A stretch of DNA of 64,000 bases from Gadus chalcogrammus (lineage: Eukaryota; Chordata; Actinopteri; Gadiformes; Gadidae). Made by a program: the position numbers and the translations under genes. The notes beneath the pieces are model-generated. The model did no database searches. It saw only the letters and a program-made list of their open reading frames with translations, and was not told where the DNA came from. Of the stretch, positions 1 through 46,606 are shown piece after piece. Numbering within the stretch: position 1 is the first letter of the stretch; each line of letters begins with the position of its first letter. The stretch spans positions 20,105,359-20,169,358 of the forward strand of contig NC_079414.1 in NCBI RefSeq assembly GCF_026213295.1. Reading direction: 5' to 3'.

Positions 1-2
1 GG

Positions 3-908
3 GAGGAGGTGGTCGTTGAGAGCGCCAAGGAGGAGGAAGAAGAAGAGGAGGAGGAGGAAGGAGGGGAACCTGATGCAGAGGAGTGCGGAGCAGAAGATGA
101 GGACACAGGTGGGAACGATAGGGCGGAAGAGGAGGAGGAGAAGGAGGAGCCCCTCAACGACGAGGTGGCCAATGACGAGGAGGATGGGGGAGAGATGCCC
201 GAGGAGACGGAGGCGGAGGAGGACCAAGCAGAGGGGGATGATGAGCAAAACGAGCAAGAAGGAGGAGAGATCGAAGGCGAGAGGGAGGAGGAAGAAAAGC
301 TTGAGGGAGACGGCGAAGGTGAAGAGGAGGACAGAGAGGAGGAAAGTGATCTGGAAAAGGAAGATAATCTAGACAAGGAGGAGCTAGAGGAGGAGAGGGA
401 AGATGAGGAGGAGGAAGACAGGGAAGATAATCTAGACAAGGAAGAGATAAAGGAGGAGAGGGAAGATGAGGAGGAAGACCGGGAAGATAATCTAGACAAG
501 GAAGAGCTAGAGGAGGAGAGGGAAGATGAGGAGGAGGAAGACAGGGAAGATAATCTAGACAAGGACGAGATAGAGGAGGAGAGGGAAGATGAGGAGGAGG
601 AAGACAGGGAAGATTATCTAGACAAGGACGAGATAGAGGAGGAGAGGGAAGATGAGGAGGAGGAAGACAGGGAAGATTATCTAGACAAGGAAGAGATAGA
701 GGAGGAGATTGAAGATGAGGAGGGGGAGGACCATACGGATCAAGGCAGGGGGGAAGAAGAGGAGGTAGAGGGAGAGGAGGCAGAAGAGGAGCTAGAGGGA
801 GACATGCTGGAGGAGCAGTTAGGGGACGATGGCGAGGTTTCAGAGACGGAGGAGGTAGAGGAAGGGGAGACAGAGGATGAAGGGCAGGAGGAGGAAGAGG
901 AGAGTTAG
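3..908 (+). CDS. C-terminal part of a glutamate-rich tandem-repeat protein (partial, unrecognised)
   Basis: The frame is open from the window edge and ends at TAG 906-908, giving about 300 residues of mostly Glu with Asp, Arg, Lys and Gly. The true start lies to the left; the GTG at 9 is not a credible start. The middle holds six copies of a 20-21 residue unit built around D-N/Y-L-D-K, and the last residues are again acidic. There is no Cys or Trp pattern, membrane segment or recognisable domain, so it is probably a disordered acidic tail in a terminal exon. Unlike the reverse-strand reading, the repeat periods keep the frame intact. It faces gga2 tail to tail. It could instead be a non-coding purine-rich minisatellite that happens to stay open. 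I do not recognise the gene. Confidence 0.45.
   Translation, partial: EEVVVESAKEEEEEEEEEEGGEPDAEECGAEDEDTGGNDRAEEEEEKEEPLNDEVANDEEDGGEMPEETEAEEDQAEGDDEQNEQEGGEIEGEREEEEKLEGDGEGEEEDREEESDLEKEDNLDKEELEEEREDEEEEDREDNLDKEEIKEEREDEEEDREDNLDKEELEEEREDEEEEDREDNLDKDEIEEEREDEEEEDREDYLDKDEIEEEREDEEEEDREDYLDKEEIEEEIEDEEGEDHTDQGRGEEEEVEGEEAEEELEGDMLEEQLGDDGEVSETEEVEEGETEDEGQEEEEES
358..732 (+). repeat. 63-bp coding minisatellite, about six units
   Basis: Unit core gataatctagacaaggaaga followed by gag/gat-rich sequence repeats about every 63 bp (one unit 60 bp). Unit length is always a multiple of three, so the encoded 20-21 residue acidic repeat stays in frame. Copies differ by a few conservative codons (N/Y, E/D, L/I). 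Confidence 0.85.
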
Positions 909-3020
909 CTGGTTGTGGAATCACAACAAAAGATCAAAGTAATAACCCGTGAGGGGAGACTCTTGTGGAGACTTCATGGATAGAAGGACACATGATGGCA
1001 GTCGATAGTGAGATAAAGAGAGTGAGAGTGTGAGAATGACAGAGAAAGAGTGAGAGAATGAGAGACGAGTGGGAGAGACATGTTACCTGTAGATAACACT
1101 GAATCAACTGCAATGTACGAACGCAAGGAGGAATGAAACATCCCTTACACCTTATATGCTCCGAAACACAGCCTTCATACTGTTGTGTGTGCTGTAGCAC
1201 ACACAACAAACGTTTGGAAGACAAATCGTGTGGGCAACTGAAAGAAAATATATCATTCGTCACCCGAGATATATTTCGCGGACAAGCGACAGAAAAACAT
1301 GTACTGTACACCAAAAACTGATTTTTACCATATTTTAAATGTGTTCAAATGCTATAAATGTTGGAGCCTATGCACTGTATGGATTGGTAATAACTTAAAA
1401 ACAGTGTTTCACAAGTCAATCTTTTACGACAGAGAGACCAATGAGCTGCATCACCTAGCATCTACTCTACATACATCACTGCCATAGGGAATTAGGGTTG
1501 AAAGTGAGTTTTATCAAACTTTTGTAGCACCCCTGGTCCAAAATACACACATGCAAACAAGTGCATGTGAAAAAACCTCCAGATGTCATGGACTATTGCT
1601 GTCTCGTTCTCAGTGACGCACGTACGTGGGCCTACATGTGTACACACAACACACACACACACACGCGCGCGCGCACATAAACTAAAGACTCTTTATGTTG
1701 GTGTTTGAATACTGAACAACATGGATACTAACTATTCTTCCATTTTTGTCGGAAAAATGTAAAGAAACGCAAAAAATGTCTTTGGAATATATATAGTCTG
1801 TTGTCTTTACTCTCCGTGTTTTCCTTTGGAATCAAAACTGCTGGGTAGGCCCTGGTCTGGGAACAGAGCAACAGTCACATATTCCAACTGATACGTCACG
1901 CCGTTGGATATGGGAAACCATTCTATCTATAACGTCATGATAAAACGTGCTATATATGGTGTGGGGATAACAACATCAAGGGCTTTTTTTTTGTCCAGTT
2001 ATAAACACAGATCTTCAAGAAGAAAAGGCTAACTCATAACATTCAGCTCAAACTGGAACCGCCATATACTACCCTAAACAAGGTATTGCAACGACATCAT
2101 GGATGAAGTCCCGATGACAAATCACAGCCACTTTCGTAGAGAAATACGCCATCAGTTCCTTCTGACCGAGTTCTTTGACCTGTCGAGACATGGTCTCTGG
2201 AACCAGGGTAACCGGTGTGATGGTCTTCCGCCATTCCCCATTTTGTCTTTGTTTATTTATTGTAAAAAAAAAAGAAGAAGCTTTTGGCACTTTATCTAAC
2301 ACCTCTGTTACAAATATGTATATAGTGAACATGTATTTTAATCTGCTGATGTCACACAATAAATATGATTGGTCAACAAAGTTACCATGCACCTCCAATA
2401 TGGTTTTTCACTTCCATATTTGTCCCCGTATTTGTATTTTGAACCCAAAAAACTGTTTTCTGAGAGATTTCGGGACGTGTATGGATTAGCTTTGAACCCC
2501 ACGTAGAAATAACATAGAAAAACAGAAATATTTTTTCCCTTTAATAATAACATTAATACTAAATTGTTCTACATTTACAGGGATAACGACAGGTACACAA
2601 CACTTTAAATACAGAACACTTTCATTCTCACTTCTCCCCTGATTTTCAGCTCTTCCAAAACGAAACCAAGTAAAAGGAATCTAAACGTATCGAAAGCATT
2701 TGGCTCGGCATACGCTAAACGTAATCCTGGAAACAAACCCAAAACAATGTGAGTGTGGGCAGGCATGTGGGAGGCACAGGCGTGAGTAGAAAATATTAGA
2801 AAAGAGAATATAAAAACCGTAAAGGGGGCAGTGCTCCAACCCACAGTAGAGAGCTGCGCATGTGTCAGTTTAATGACTCACAACCTGCATCATTTTAATC
2901 ACTGTCGATTTATGAAAATATCAAGGTTATCGGCAAAAGTGATGTAAGCTCAGCCAACAAGCTCAGCAACAACAAAAAATAGGATAATAATAAATAATAG
3001 GAGCTCAGTATGTTCTAATT
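909..3020. other. Convergent 3' region between the acidic ORF and gga2
   Basis: No conserved coding exon seen. It holds a (CA)n/(CG)n tract near 1648-1676. AATAAA motifs occur on both strands: + strand 2358-2363 and - strand near 2252-2261. This is consistent with 3' untranslated ends of two converging genes, but the true cleavage sites cannot be told from sequence alone. Confidence 0.4.
2252..2261 (-). terminator. Candidate poly(A) signals for gga2
   Basis: Overlapping tttatttatt on the + strand gives two AATAAA hexamers on the - strand about 760 nt beyond the gga2 stop codon. Other weaker A/T-rich signals lie nearer, so the choice is tentative. Confidence 0.35.
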
Positions 3021-11146
<8,126 letters not shown>

Positions 11147-11458
11147 GGAGCCGTTGTGCATACTCTTGTCGGGGATCAGACTTGTTTTATTTACACACAA
11201 CGCGTAGTTTCTCTGGTTGTGGACTCAGTGTACAGCTATCAAACTGCTATTCGGGTTGTCCTTGTCTAGCCCAGCGCAGCAATGCGTAGCGACATGTGAC
11301 ACTCGTTATCTGCTTAGTCAGGATCATGCGAATCGATTCCCTTCTAAAGAAAAAAAACTCGCCCTTCAAAGTCAAATATATATATTTTTTACAATCTTTC
11401 AGAACTTGGTGAGCTAAAAAATAAATAAATCATGAATCGAACTTTTATACAAAATCAT
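11147..11458. other. Short gap between ears2 3' end and gga2 start
   Basis: About 310 bp. It must hold the gga2 promoter and 5' leader unless an untranslated exon lies farther away. I see no TATA box or clear factor site. Confidence 0.4.
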
Positions 11459-11464
11459 TTTATT
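11459..11464 (-). terminator. Poly(A) signal of ears2
   Basis: tttatt on the + strand is AATAAA on the - strand, 50 nt past the ears2 stop codon; the only such hexamer this close. Confidence 0.65.
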
Positions 11465-11513
11465 GTAAAATATGTACACAATTGCAGCAGGCTATTCAAA
11501 TGCTGAGGATATT

Positions 11514-14500
11514 TCAGCTAATTGGTGAGAGAAGGAGAAGTTTCTGGAATCTATGAATGACTTCCCTGCGTCCCAAAGACACCATCATCTCCGCTACACT
11601 TGGACCTTGCTGCATGGCCACAGGACACACAAACAGAGGGGAATTGGGGGATTCGATTAGACAGTATAACAATGTACCGGTACCTGTGACATGACGATAA
11701 AACAATCAAGATCCAACTTTAAATTTAACTTTTAAGTGTGGTCAAATGATAAAGCTGTTACAATGTCACTCATGTCTGTATAACTTCAGCATCATTCACT
11801 TATAATAGCATTATGATACCTGTAGGCCACTGAGGGACAGTCTCAAGAGCTTCATGACGTCCCTGTATTTGGTGGCCTTGGCGCTCTTAGCCAGAGTTTT
11901 CAGGTCCTTGCTGAGAGCCTCCACAGACAGCTCTTCCCCTTGCGCTTCAATGAACCTGTGCGGAAAGGAAAACAAGAAACAGACCAGATCTGATTCAGAG
12001 ATCACAGGTGACTACAAGACCATGGGATCCTGTGATGAAACCAAACCAAACCACACCACACCACACCACACCACACCACACACACACACACACACGCGCT
12101 GATTTTATTAGAACCATTTAGTCATTCTCCCTTTCATCCAAAGTGACGTACAGTGAATCAGATACATGTCATTAGGAAGGAGGTACAACCTTCATGTAGT
12201 GTCTGGGAATCCAAAATAGTCACATTTGGCACAGATTGGAATACACACATCCACCCCAGCATATCATACATGCCTCTAGATTCTTCAGATACACTTGTGT
12301 GGTCCAAGCAGCTTCCTCATGTAAACATATGTTGGTTAAAAAAAAAAAAATCATTTAGGAGCAGTACTTTACCTCAGGAAAAGAGAGGTAATGTGCTGGG
12401 TCTCTGAGGTGAGTGCTGCCACCTGCTGGTAGGACACAGAAGGGCGCACCCAGAGGTAGGAGTAGCCCGGGGTCACCAGCTCCTTGAGGGAGGATATGTG
12501 GCCCTGCAGAAGTAACACAGGCAACATAAGCCTCGGGTCTAAACAGCCACCACTGATCCTGCTATGCTAGTGATCCCATTTGGGGGCTGCCTGCTAGAAC
12601 GCAAGCTTTCCAACTTTGTTAATTTATTTATTGTAAATATTACTTATCTAATTTTATTCCAAATACCACATTTTATTTTTATCCTTTATACTTAATGCAC
12701 CGCGGGTCAGAGACGAACGAAATTTCGGTTCTTCTATTTGTCTAGTACACTTGTTGTAAATGACAATAAAGCTGACTTTGATGTTATTGAATCCCATCTG
12801 GAGGCTGTTTTGTCATTGTGCGCAAACTCTCTTGTGAATCTTCACCCCCCTCTCCACAAGGTAGGCTAATCATTCAGGGTGGGAATCATCTTACAGAAGG
12901 CACCTTATCTCTCTTCTTAAACTGTTGATTCTCTGGTAAAAACATGTGAAGCGTGTTTACCTTGCGAAGGCGTAGGATGCGAGTGATGTAGCTCCCACGA
13001 AGAACGTCTTTGTCCTGGATCTCTTCTGCGTAGGCCTTCTGAATGTGTTCCTGCAGATCCTTCACCAGCGAATCACTTTGCTCCTCGTCTTCTATTCGCT
13101 GCTCGAGGTGGATTCTAAGCAAATGAAAATGTTTCACCAAATAAAGAGCTTACTGGCACATGTCAACCAAGGCTGAAGTTAAGCATGCTCGGGAGAAGCC
13201 ACACCTGACAGTACAAAAATGAATCAAACAGTTTGCCATGGGAAGTCACGACAAGCTCTGACACAAAAACAGAAAGAAAGCTAGACAGAAAGTCTAGCTT
13301 TCTAGACTTTCAGATTGTAAGAAAGAGAGCGAGAGACAGAAGGCGGACTCACCGGTTGAACTCTGGGATTTTTTCCAGGTCAAGTAAAGCAGAGTGGGTT
13401 GTGATCTTGGATGGGTTGAACTCTGAGATCAGGTCCTCCATCTTCCTGCCTATTCTATTAGCTGCATGGTGACAGAAGCATTTCATAAGTCCGCGTTAGT
13501 AAATAAATAAAAAAACACAATGTGTCACCCATGGCTAATAATAATAATAATAATAAATTAAATGCATATAGCGCTTAATATAGTACTCTAAGACGCTTTA
13601 CATATTGGCCTATCAAAACTATGTAAGACAGACTAGGAATAAAAGAAAAACAGAGGTTAAACATGAAGAATAAGGTGGGAGTTAGGTGGGGAAGGCTAGT
13701 GTGAAAAGGTATGTTTTGAGGGCAGATTTGAAAGAAGAGAGGGTTGGAGAGACTTTGATGTGGGAGGGGAGTGAATTCCAAAGGGATCCCTAATGTGGAC
13801 TGTTAATGCGATACCAGACACTCTATTCATCCCACAGAGACAGCATGCATTGGTGAGTCATGCAGTTTCCCTTTGGTTTAATAATAGCTGAAACGATGTC
13901 ACATATCAATCTCATTTTAACTGAGAACCATGACTTGGCCTAAATCGCAGCCATTCAGAATTGGCAATCGCAATAATCTTTGTTTGACAACAGATGGTGC
14001 TGTCCCCACAGACTGAATACTTGATATCATATATCACTTCCCTTAAAGTGTCCCGCGCAACTGGGTGAGATGTATTATTAATTGAAATGAATAATACATT
14101 GCTTAACTACATTTTTAAACAAATCCTGATTTGTAAGCAAAGCTCCATTTTTTGTCACATAAGCGAGCAAAAAAACGGCTTGTTGTCGAGCAGTGGACAC
14201 AGGTAGTCACAATAACCACCATAACCACAACAACAACAGCCCCCACCCGCTCCCTCACTTACTGGCGAAGCCCGAGCCACAGTGGGTGGTGAGGTCCAGC
14301 AGTGCCTGGGGCAGGACGCCGGCCTGCTGGAAGCGCTGGATGAAGATGTCCCCCTGCCTCTTGGACAGCTTGCTGCCGTCCCGGTTCAGGAGCAGCGGCA
14401 GGTGGGCGAAGGCCGGCGGGCTCCAGCCCAGGGCGCGGTACAGCAGCAGGTGCTTGGAGGTGGAGATGAGCCACTCGGAGCCCCGCAGCACGTGGCTGAT

Positions 14501-16461
14501 GCCCATGAGGTGGTCGTCCACCACGTTGGCCAGGTGGTAGGTGGGGAAGCCGTCCGCCTTCATGACCACGGGGTCGCCCTCCACCTGCAGGGGGGGGGGG
14601 GGGGGGGGGGGGGGGACCAGGAAGAGAGGAGGAGGGGATGGAGAGGAAGGAGGAGGAACCAGAGATGAGGGGACTGAACAGGCACTGACAACCAACGTGA
14701 ATGGTAATTACAGGCTGTCGCCCTGTAGGGTTGACTCCGCCGTCGTTATTCAATGGGATTCATTGAATGGGATTTTGTAAAAAGAAGGAAATTATCTTGG
14801 TATGTTGTGTATCAAAATACAAGATGCACATTGTGAAAAACAGCTGTAGAGTCATCGTTAAAAATCTTAATAGGAATAAGAATAGTCAGCCTCAAGTATT
14901 AATAATGTTACGAAAATATTGAAAACATAAAATGTGGTACATTAAACACAGTAGTTCATTCACACCTCCCTCGAGGTCCAACACAATCCTCTCCCACCTG
15001 GGCCACCTCATGCTGGTTCCAGCCGAAGACAAGGTCCTGGAAGGGCTCGACCCCAGACCGCAGCCTGAAGCGGATCACACGTGGACCTCCCGTAGACAGC
15101 TTCTCCTGCACCTGCTCCGCCCTCAGGTGTCGGCATCGGTTATCATATCTGCCCAGCGAGATGGAACATCAGCCACACTTACACACTGACAACACTGAAG
15201 TAACAAAATATCTCCTATAGATATCAACTCACTCCCGTTCTGGTTAAAGATCCAATATATGGATTACAGATTGCCTCCAATGATTGGAATAGTCTGACCT
15301 AAATGATGGGCTAAAAAGTGTGTCGGGCTCCCCTGAAGGTTTAAGTACATACGAGTACCCTCTATATGAAGATCTGATCTCTACAATGGAAGTACACCGA
15401 TCGGTTCAACCACCTTACCATGAGGGTCCATACGGACCGCGCGGGCTGCATGGGGCTAGTGTTTACCTGGGCGTCTGTCCGCTGCGCAGCGCCTCCTTCT
15501 TGAGAAGCTCCAGTCTTTGCGTGCTACAAAAGCAGTAGTAGGCGTGACCGGCGTCCACGAGGCCCAGGGCGGCCTGTGTGTATAGCTCCAGTCTCTCGGA
15601 CTGTCGGTAGGGGCCCAGCGGACCTCCGCGACGAGGGCTCTCGTCTGGAGGAATACCTGGACCAACGGTTACAGACACAGCAGACACGGCTCCAGCATGG
15701 CACGGAAATAACCCAATTATCACCTCACGTTGTGGCAGTGTAAATTTTAACGATACTAATAGAGCAATAGTTTATAATCGTTTAGATTGGTTGAGAGACT
15801 GAGCAGTAATAACCAACAGGATCCTACCAGCCCATTCCAGCATATCTTCTATGGCCTCGTCTGCTCCCGGTACCAGTCTGTTCTGGTCCGTGTCTTCAAG
15901 GCGGAGGATGAAAGTTCCTCCATGCTTCTTTGCAAAGATGAAGTTGTACAAAGCAGTGCGGAGACCCCCTAAATGTAGGAACCCTGCAATGTGTCGACAG
16001 ACCTCGCTAAGTCATTATATTGCACTAGGTATCCAACTTTTTTTTAATTGTTATGGATGCTTCTGTCCCTGAATTGATTATGGTTAATAACAACAATTTA
16101 ATAACAGTTGAAGCTGTCTTGTTATTTTTGACACCGGAAGCTTACCTGTAGGACTCGGTGCAAACCTCACTCTGACTTCACCGTTTTCTGTGGATGGGCA
16201 TGTTTTCTCAGATACGTTGCAGTCTTGGTCTGTACATAAATTCCTAACGGCTGATATTTTGGACTCCTGCTTAAACGGTGTATTCGTCAACGACGTGCAT
16301 CCGATGCAGGTAGAAGAGTATGTTAGCCCGGCGTTACTAGTCAGGACAAATCGATGTAACGCCGTGAAGAGATGACACCTGGAAGTCACCGCGGAGACTG
16401 ACAGCGAGAACATGGTCATACAAGAAGAGACACTTGCGCTAGTGAACACAGCCACACACAT
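11514..16461 (-). CDS. ears2: Mitochondrial glutamyl-tRNA synthetase EARS2
   Basis: Class I aminoacyl-tRNA synthetase charging mitochondrial tRNA with glutamate in the matrix. Ten exons: 16461-16146, 15983-15828, 15656-15467, 15148-14998, 14584-14263, 13461-13353, 13114-12961, 12503-12373, 11955-11820, 11609-11514; 1761 nt, up to 586 aa (human 523). Exon 1 carries a Ser/Thr/Arg-rich, acid-poor leader fitting a mitochondrial targeting peptide, then [11 protein letters not shown]. The HIGH-type motif is FLHLGG at the exon 1/2 join. RLEDTD and [12 protein letters not shown] follow. The KMSKS-type motif is KLSKR, about 343-347. The C-terminal exons form the tRNA-binding helical part and end [11 protein letters not shown]...SPIS. 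ATGs at 16419 and 16413 could replace 16461, shortening the leader by 14-16 residues. All catalytic motifs are intact. Confidence 0.95.
12060..12200. repeat. CCACA/CA tract plus SINE-tail-like sequence in an ears2 intron
   Basis: Repeats of ccacacca lead into (CA)n, then ttcatccaaagtgacgtaca. That last stretch resembles the conserved 3' tail of many fish SINEs (TTTATCCAAAGCGACTTACA). Confidence 0.5.
13536..13640 (+). repeat. Dispersed AGCGCTTAATAT repeat, copy 1
   Basis: (TAA)n followed by atagcgcttaatatagtactctaagacgctttacatattggcc. The same core recurs at 17955-18025, 22577-22668 and 27225-27300, in both orientations and always with the TTA/TAA tail. This marks a short interspersed family. 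Confidence 0.7.
14591..14614. repeat. Poly(G)/poly(C) homopolymer at the ears2 exon 5 acceptor
   Basis: A run of about 24 G on the + strand is a pure C tract in the transcript, ending in TGCAG at the exon that starts at 14584. It serves as the polypyrimidine tract. Confidence 0.9.
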
Positions 16462-17393
16462 ACACCACGTGGCTACCAGCTTAGGTATTATCGAACATTA
16501 CAGTCGAGCTCCATTATTGTCTTAATTCATTCATTTAATAGTTCGATTTAGGACGCATCGTTGTTTTTACCCGGACCATGTAGTTTCAGAGCGAACCCGT
16601 TCTTCCTCGCGAGAGGTCATGGCGTGCCGGGTGTTTCTACAGCTTATACCGCCATCTGGCGGACATTTCTTCTGCTGTTGACCTTGGTGCTTCAGTGTTG
16701 GACGTTGGGGAGGAACTAGGCTTTCTATATTACTGTTGATTTCACTGACAGTCTACTCTAGGGTGATGGTGGTGGTGGTGGCAATCAATCAAGAATGTAG
16801 GAACATCACAAATCTAACTAGGGGTAATCTTTGTCCTCCCTCAGACTATGTCCTGAGGGAGGTGTTGAAGTGACACAACTGGTTCTTCTTCTTTTCTGTT
16901 TAAACCAGATGATAATGAGTCATAAATTGCCTGTGGATGTCTTTATCTGTTCTCACATTAAGCTAAGGTTATTATCGCTAAGTATTTACCAAGGTCAAGT
17001 GAGCTTTCAAGTCACCCGATGTTGACATTGATGTTATAGAAAATAGGCTATAGGGATATGTCTGCCTATAGGCGTGTTTAAATTGTGACTCAAATTCTAA
17101 CAAAAGAAAGAATGTACTCTGGGACAAAGGTGAAATGAAGGCATGAGAGAAAAAACAACAAAGAACAAACAAGAGAGAGAACGGTAAAAGAGAGTTAACA
17201 AAGATAAAAAAAAGGATGAATGCATGATGAACAGGCCATGGTTCAATATAATCCCTTCTTCAAGGCATGCCCTTTAAACTAATGTATCCCATACGTTGTA
17301 GGGATTTAGTATGGGGAGGCCACCGTGCCGCCATTCAGCTATTTATGAGAAAACACAATTATTATGACAAAAATACGCTTGTTTATTAGAGGA

Positions 17394-17608
17394 TTAAAGG
17401 GGACATATTATACCACCAGGTGTGAGAGAGTGATTAGCCTTACAAGCTTACGAAAATCTGCCCCATATGACATCACTAGTAGGCGGGTCCACCTAGATCT
17501 GTGCTGGATAGATGAGCAACGTTTACTTCAGTCCACTGGGTAGGCTGGTAGAGTCATCTATCCAGGCTAGTCACACTCACACCTGGTGGTATAATATGTC
17601 CCCTTTAA
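17394..17608. mobile_element. Foldback MITE, family A copy 1
   Basis: 215 bp with inverted ends: ttaaaggggacatattatac on the left and the complement (gtataatatgtcccctttaa) on the right; the match continues about 30 bp inward. TTAA lies at both outer ends. No coding capacity. A longer relative lies at 50653-50939. Compared with that copy, this one lacks about 70 bp of the right arm. Confidence 0.85.
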
Positions 17609-17645
17609 CATGTCCAATAGACATGTTATTGTCTATTGGACATGT
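17608..17645. repeat. Perfect 16-bp inverted repeat
   Basis: Arm acatgtccaatagaca (17608-17623) is exactly complementary to 17630-17645 around a 6-nt loop. It abuts the right end of the MITE. Confidence 0.9.
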
Positions 17646-17954
17646 CTATTATTGAGTGAACAGCCTACTCACAAATAAAGACAAATAATTGTTATTACGG
17701 CTGGTATTTTGGCAATGGCCATTTTCTTTGACATGGTTTCTATATTAGTACAAGAAAACATCTCCCATGGAAAATGTACAATGTTAAATGTGCACTTTGA
17801 TTTGTATACTTAAAATCTAACTCTGATCGACATTATATTGTTTTAGTGTTTCCCAAATGTAATATCCACAGGGGGTCGTCCACCCCAGAGATTAACACCA
17901 ACACACAAAATAATGAAACATTTGACATCGAGAAATGTAAGAGGAAACTGCCTA

Positions 17955-18025
17955 TCGATCTATCCTATCCTATCTTATTAAGCGCTATATAAATTTAATT
18001 TATTATTATTATTATTATTATTATC
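17955..18025 (-). repeat. Dispersed AGCGCTTAATAT repeat, copy 2
   Basis: ttaagcgctatataaattta followed by (TTA)n; the reverse orientation of the copy at 13536. Confidence 0.7.
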
Positions 18026-18462
18026 CTCTTTCTCGCATTGGGTCAAGACTGGCCTGGGTTTCTTGACACATAGGGTATTTATTTTAGTAAACATGACCTC
18101 ATATAAAGAGGATAATATCCACTTAATTGAAAAACCGGTCCAACCAGATTTATAGATGTGTATGTGAAAGTTCATTACACTGTGACTGGGCATTTTGGAA
18201 AACCTGATATTCAAGGTAAGAAATATTAAGTGAAGTTAAGCTTGCTTCTTTCTTCACAAAGCTAAAGGCTTGGATGTCCTGTACAATGACTTTAAGGTGT
18301 TGGCCTAGCCCACTATGGATCCCATTGTTACTTTATACAAAGGCCAAGCTTTACCCATTTTCTCTCTTTCATTTATTTTATTTCATATATCATTGTCGCT
18401 TAACAAGTTGTTTCCTGGTTCTACTGCATCTCAGGTGACACTGAGGGTGAAGGGGCGGGAGA

Positions 18463-18463
18463 C

Positions 18464-18544
<81 letters not shown>

Positions 18545-18640
18545 GAGAGAGAGAGAGGGGGGGGGAGAGAGAGAGCGAGAGAGGGACTGAGTGAGAGAGT
18601 GAGAAAGAGAAAGAGAGAGAGCGAGCGAGGGAGACACAAC
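18463..18640. repeat. (GA)n microsatellite
   Basis: About 178 bp of GA units with G-run and gcga interruptions. The ORFs across it are repeat translations. Confidence 0.97.
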
Positions 18641-19386
18641 TGTCAGAGAATCAATGCAAGTTACCCAAGCTGTGCTGAAAGACATACGCAGCAATTCTCA
18701 AGGAGATAAGGTGAGCATTTTTGTGTAAAGTATGAGTATATATATATGTTTGTGTATGTGTGTGTGTGTGTGTGTGTGTGTCACTGAGAATATGTGTGAT
18801 AAGTGACACTGTGCTGGTATAAAATATATTGTCTGAGATGTCAATTATTTCCCATTTCAAGTGTTGCTCCTTTACGATTTGTTGTTATTGTTGCTGCTAT
18901 TGTATTATTATCGGTCATCACGAACAATTCAAAGGAAAATGAGAATAATCATTCTATTTCTCTTTGGATGTCTAAGTGTCTAAACAGTAATAAATAGCAT
19001 CTATGTGTCCTAATGCTGTTGCCAGGATATCGCTGTCTTGTGCGTCAGGGGAGTCCTCCACGACAACATGCCAATTGGGAATTTAAGTTCTGGGGAAAAC
19101 ATGGAGCTAACACGCGTTCATTCCTGTTATAGTTAAAGTACTCGGTGAAAGCCTTCTCAGAGGGAAGTCATAGGTAAGACAGAGCAGAGACGGCAAAGAG
19201 TTGTCAGCTTGACATTTAATGTGTAAGTGCAGTCAGATTCATCGAGGAGAAGGGAGGAAAATGACAAAATTGTGTATTGTATATTTATCAATGGTACATG
19301 ATAAGTAAGTTATATACTAGCCTACATTTTGGGGAAGACCTAGATAACATAGAGAGCACAGATTGTCACATCAAACAACATTTACC

Positions 19387-19559
<173 letters not shown>

Positions 19560-20509
19560 GTACACACATATGGGGCTGTGTGCATGTGTGCATGAAAGGG
19601 AGAAAATGTGATAGTGGAAAATAACAACAAAAAAAAAATACTATATCCACACAAAATATGTAGACCAAGGTTGACATGATTGTCAAAAATATCTCCTCAG
19701 TGATTGACACTGTGGTGCTAGACATCATCTTTGTTTCCTCTGCCTGTTGCGTGAGTCGGTAAGTCTGAGGTAGGGTTTCAGCATTCTTTTAAATCACCCA
19801 TCTGTGTTCTCATCACCTTTATACAACCAGACTTGTGCTGCCCACGCCTTATTAACATTGAGGACAACAAATGCCTCTGATGAATAGGCACACCTTGATT
19901 CTTATCACAGAGCGCCTCTGACTAGCCTCTAGTGAGAACCTTTCTACGCAAAGCTGTGTTGAACGTTACAGATAAATGCAAACAGTACTTAGCATATTGA
20001 TGCGTCTTATCCTAGCAATCTTTGTTGTATACAGGGAATGGGTTAACTCATAGCAATTGTAAGTGTTTGGCACTTGTTTCTATGAATATCTTTACTGTAC
20101 CGAAAGCATTATTTAGTTATTTCTCTTTTTTCTGTCAAATGTACTCATTGTAAGTCGCTTTGGATAAAAACTAGTGTTGAGCTCAATTTCAACTTTACAT
20201 TCCAATGTGGTTGTAATTATGATTAAGTGTCTATTTATATAATGCCGACTCTATGATCCAATGCAAAAATACAGTGAATTTCGGTCACTGGTCAAGAAAC
20301 AGCAGGTTTGAGAGGGGTGAGACATATCGCTGGCTAAGGTTGTCTCTGCAGGTAGACTACGGACAAATGGGGCTTCACACCCAGAACCATTAACGACGGC
20401 AAAAACCAACAGCCACGGGTGTGACGAGTCAGCCCTAAGAGAGTTCTGTTGTGCTCCCTTTCAGTGACTGTCATTTCCCGGAGCAAGATCCCATGAGAAC
20501 GCTGGAAAC

Positions 20510-46334
<25,825 letters not shown>

Positions 46335-46600
46335 AACGGCACTCAAGTATAGCGTGGCACTCCGGGTAGTAATGAAATTATAAAAGGAAAAGGGATCCCT
46401 ATTACTGGTCTATTTTGGTATATGTGACGCAATCAAGACTGCATCTTAGTATTTCCTCAATATATGCTTTACGTCATGATGAGGGATTGCCCGAAGTAGG
46501 AAGGCTGTAACTTAAATAGTATATCTAAAATATCTAAGATGCACATTTATTTTCCACAGGAGTCAGTTTTGTGTATGTATAGTCGGCATAACGTTTTATA

Positions 46601-46606
46601 AATAAA
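46601..46606 (+). terminator. Poly(A) signal of the mesothelin-like gene
   Basis: AATAAA 267 nt after the stop codon, in an A/T-rich stretch. Confidence 0.65.

Noticed and set aside
154..924. Proline/leucine-rich open frame on the - strand
   Set aside because: Mirror of the GAG/GAT-rich repeat; it is open only because the + strand has a three-base period.
14259..14753. Frames overlapping ears2 exon 5 in other phases
   Set aside because: Only the frame with DGFPTYHL and KLSKR matches glutamyl-tRNA synthetase; the others are shadows in GC-rich DNA.
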